Positions 5,403-6,787 of a DNA stretch of 6,787 nucleotides are shown here, one piece after another (the stretch's first letter is position 1; every line of letters begins with the position of its first letter). Below the pieces are notes generated by a model. It did not search any database. It was not told the DNA's origin and was given only the letters and a program-made list of their open reading frames with translations. The DNA lies in NCBI GenBank assembly GCA_902772795.1, contig CACYBZ010000007.1, positions 1 to 6,787 on the forward strand, read 5' to 3'. Both the position numbers and the translations under genes were made by a program. The DNA is from an uncultured Ruminococcus sp. GTDB taxonomy: Bacteria > Bacillota > Clostridia > Oscillospirales > Acutalibacteraceae.

Positions 5403-6787
5403 ATGAAGATAAAGAATGAAGCAATACTTGTTATGGACTTCGGCGGACAGTATACACAGCTCATTGCCAGACGTGTGCGTGAACAGAATGTTTACTGTGA
5501 AATCAAACCCTATAAAATTTCGGCTGAAGAAATCAGAAACAACGGCTATAAAGGCATTATTTTTTCAGGGGGTTCAAACAGCGTCTACGGTGAGAATTCT
5601 CCGAAATGCGACAAGGAAATTTTCAATCTGGGAATTCCCGTTTTAGGCATTTGCTATGGTGCACAAATCATGGCTTATCTCTGTGAGGGAGATGTTTCCG
5701 CTTCAGAAGTCCGTGAATACGGTAACACAGAAGTCAGTTTTGACAACAGCAGTCTTTTGTTTGACGGCGTTTCAGAAAAAAGCATCGTATGGATGAGTCA
5801 TACCGACTACATTTCCCAGGCTCCTGACGGTTTTAAGATAACCGCTTATACGTCAGATTGTCCTGTTGCGTCCATGGAAAATCCCGAAAAGAAATTATAT
5901 GCCGTACAGTTTCACCCTGAGGTACAGCATACCGTTGAGGGAAATCAGATGCTGAAGAATTTTCTTTTCCGTGTATGTCAGTGCAGTGGCGACTGGCAGA
6001 TGTCCTCGTTTGTCAGCGAAACGGTGAAGGCACTCAAAGAGAAAATCGGTGACAAGAAAGTATTATGCGGATTGTCGGGCGGTGTGGATTCGTCCGTAGC
6101 AGCGGTACTTGTTCATAAAGCGGTAGGCAGACAGCTCACCTGTATTTTTGTTGACCATGGTATGTTGAGAAAAAATGAGGGTGACGAAGTCGAAAAAGTC
6201 TTTAAAGAACAGTTTGACATCAATCTTATCCGGGTAAATGCTCAGGAAAGATTTCTGGGAAAACTCAAAGGCGTTGACGACCCCGAACAAAAGCGTAAAA
6301 TTATCGGTGAAGAATTTATCCGTGTTTTTGAAGAAGAAGCAAGAAAAATCGGTAAAGTAGATTTTCTTTGTCAGGGAACGATTTATCCCGACGTTGTCGA
6401 AAGCGGAACAGGCGAAGCGTCCGTTATCAAGAGTCACCACAACGTGGGCGGACTGCCTGAAAATGTAGACTTTGAAGATATTGTAGAGCCGTTGCGTGAC
6501 CTTTTCAAAGACGAAGTCAGAAAAGCAGGTCTGGAACTGGGTATTCCCGAATTTCTGGTATGGCGGCAGCCTTTCCCGGGGCCGGGACTTGCCATAAGAG
6601 TAATGGGCGATATCACCGAGAGCAAACTTGACATTCTCAAAGATGCTGACGCTATTTTCAGAGAAGAAGTAGCCAAGGCAGGTCTGGAACGCAAAATCAA
6701 CCAGTATTTTGCGGTATTCACAGGGGTAAAGAGTGTTGGTGTCATGGGTGACGGCAGAACATACGATTATACCATCGCTTTACGAGG
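5403..6787 (+). CDS. guaA: GMP synthase (glutamine-hydrolysing), 3' end cut by the window
   Basis: GuaA aminates XMP to GMP with glutamine and ATP, the last step to GMP. Translated here, 461 codons are visible, and the usual length near 510-520 means about 50-60 residues are missing at the end. Seen: an N-terminal class I glutamine amidotransferase domain with the start motif [17 protein letters not shown] (8-24), an oxyanion region [10 protein letters not shown] (54-63), the nucleophile Cys84 in GICYGAQ, and His171 and Glu173 in FHPEVQHT. The ATP-pyrophosphatase domain follows, with P-loop LSGGVDSS (224-231) and HHNVGGLP (345-352). The dimerisation and XMP-binding part begins with [13 protein letters not shown] (388-400). 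Start: ATG 5403 gives the expected N-terminus; the next in-frame ATG (residue 11) would cut into the first strand. No frameshift is seen. It follows purA by 4 bp in the same operon. Confidence 0.96.
   Translation, partial: MKIKNEAILVMDFGGQYTQLIARRVREQNVYCEIKPYKISAEEIRNNGYKGIIFSGGSNSVYGENSPKCDKEIFNLGIPVLGICYGAQIMAYLCEGDVSASEVREYGNTEVSFDNSSLLFDGVSEKSIVWMSHTDYISQAPDGFKITAYTSDCPVASMENPEKKLYAVQFHPEVQHTVEGNQMLKNFLFRVCQCSGDWQMSSFVSETVKALKEKIGDKKVLCGLSGGVDSSVAAVLVHKAVGRQLTCIFVDHGMLRKNEGDEVEKVFKEQFDINLIRVNAQERFLGKLKGVDDPEQKRKIIGEEFIRVFEEEARKIGKVDFLCQGTIYPDVVESGTGEASVIKSHHNVGGLPENVDFEDIVEPLRDLFKDEVRKAGLELGIPEFLVWRQPFPGPGLAIRVMGDITESKLDILKDADAIFREEVAKAGLERKINQYFAVFTGVKSVGVMGDGRTYDYTIALR

Noticed and set aside
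5416..5646. 76-residue frame starting just after guaA begins
   Set aside because: It is out of frame with guaA, whose amidotransferase motifs cover the same DNA. There is no family resemblance.

Overview
This window is a stretch of de novo purine-nucleotide biosynthesis genes on the + strand, most likely from a low-to-mid-GC Gram-positive anaerobe of the Clostridia, with Ruminococcus/Oscillospiraceae as the best guess. The guess rests on strong AGGAGG/GGAGG ribosome sites, a TTG start, PurF with a propeptide and Fe-S cysteines, a long PurB of the human-like type, an unusual PurA, and hairpin-rich intergenic repeats. I recall such repeats from ruminococcal genomes, but that is memory and not a search.

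Layout: positions 1 to about 102 look like the right end of an IS200/IS605-type (tnpB/IS1341-like) element, with the tail of a TnpB-like reading frame and a terminal hairpin. A near-consensus sigma-A promoter (TTGCCA, 17 bp, TATAAT) starts 14 bp after that end and reads into purC (202-909), purF (948-2390, TTG start), purB (2526-3959), purA (4118-5398) and guaA (5403 to the window edge, 461 codons present, 3' end missing). The purC-purF and purA-guaA junctions are tight (38 and 4 bp). The purF-purB and purB-purA gaps (135 and 158 bp) are each filled by four consecutive short hairpins. No purine riboswitch or clear intrinsic terminator is visible.

Together the genes encode the committed step (PurF), SAICAR formation (PurC), the lyase used twice (PurB), the first step from IMP to AMP (PurA), and the last step to GMP (GuaA). 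The remaining IMP-pathway genes and guaB must lie elsewhere.

The main unexplained structure is the pair of intergenic hairpin arrays. Read in opposite orientations they have the same order of four modules, similar linkers and an identical TGAA loop in one module, while the stems differ by changes on both sides that keep the pairing. They look like two diverged copies of one structured composite repeat inserted in opposite directions in one operon. The other points of note are the IS end abutting the operon promoter and substitutions in PurA at normally conserved IMP- and GTP-binding motifs. I see no evidence for a wholly new multi-gene system; the coding content is core metabolism.
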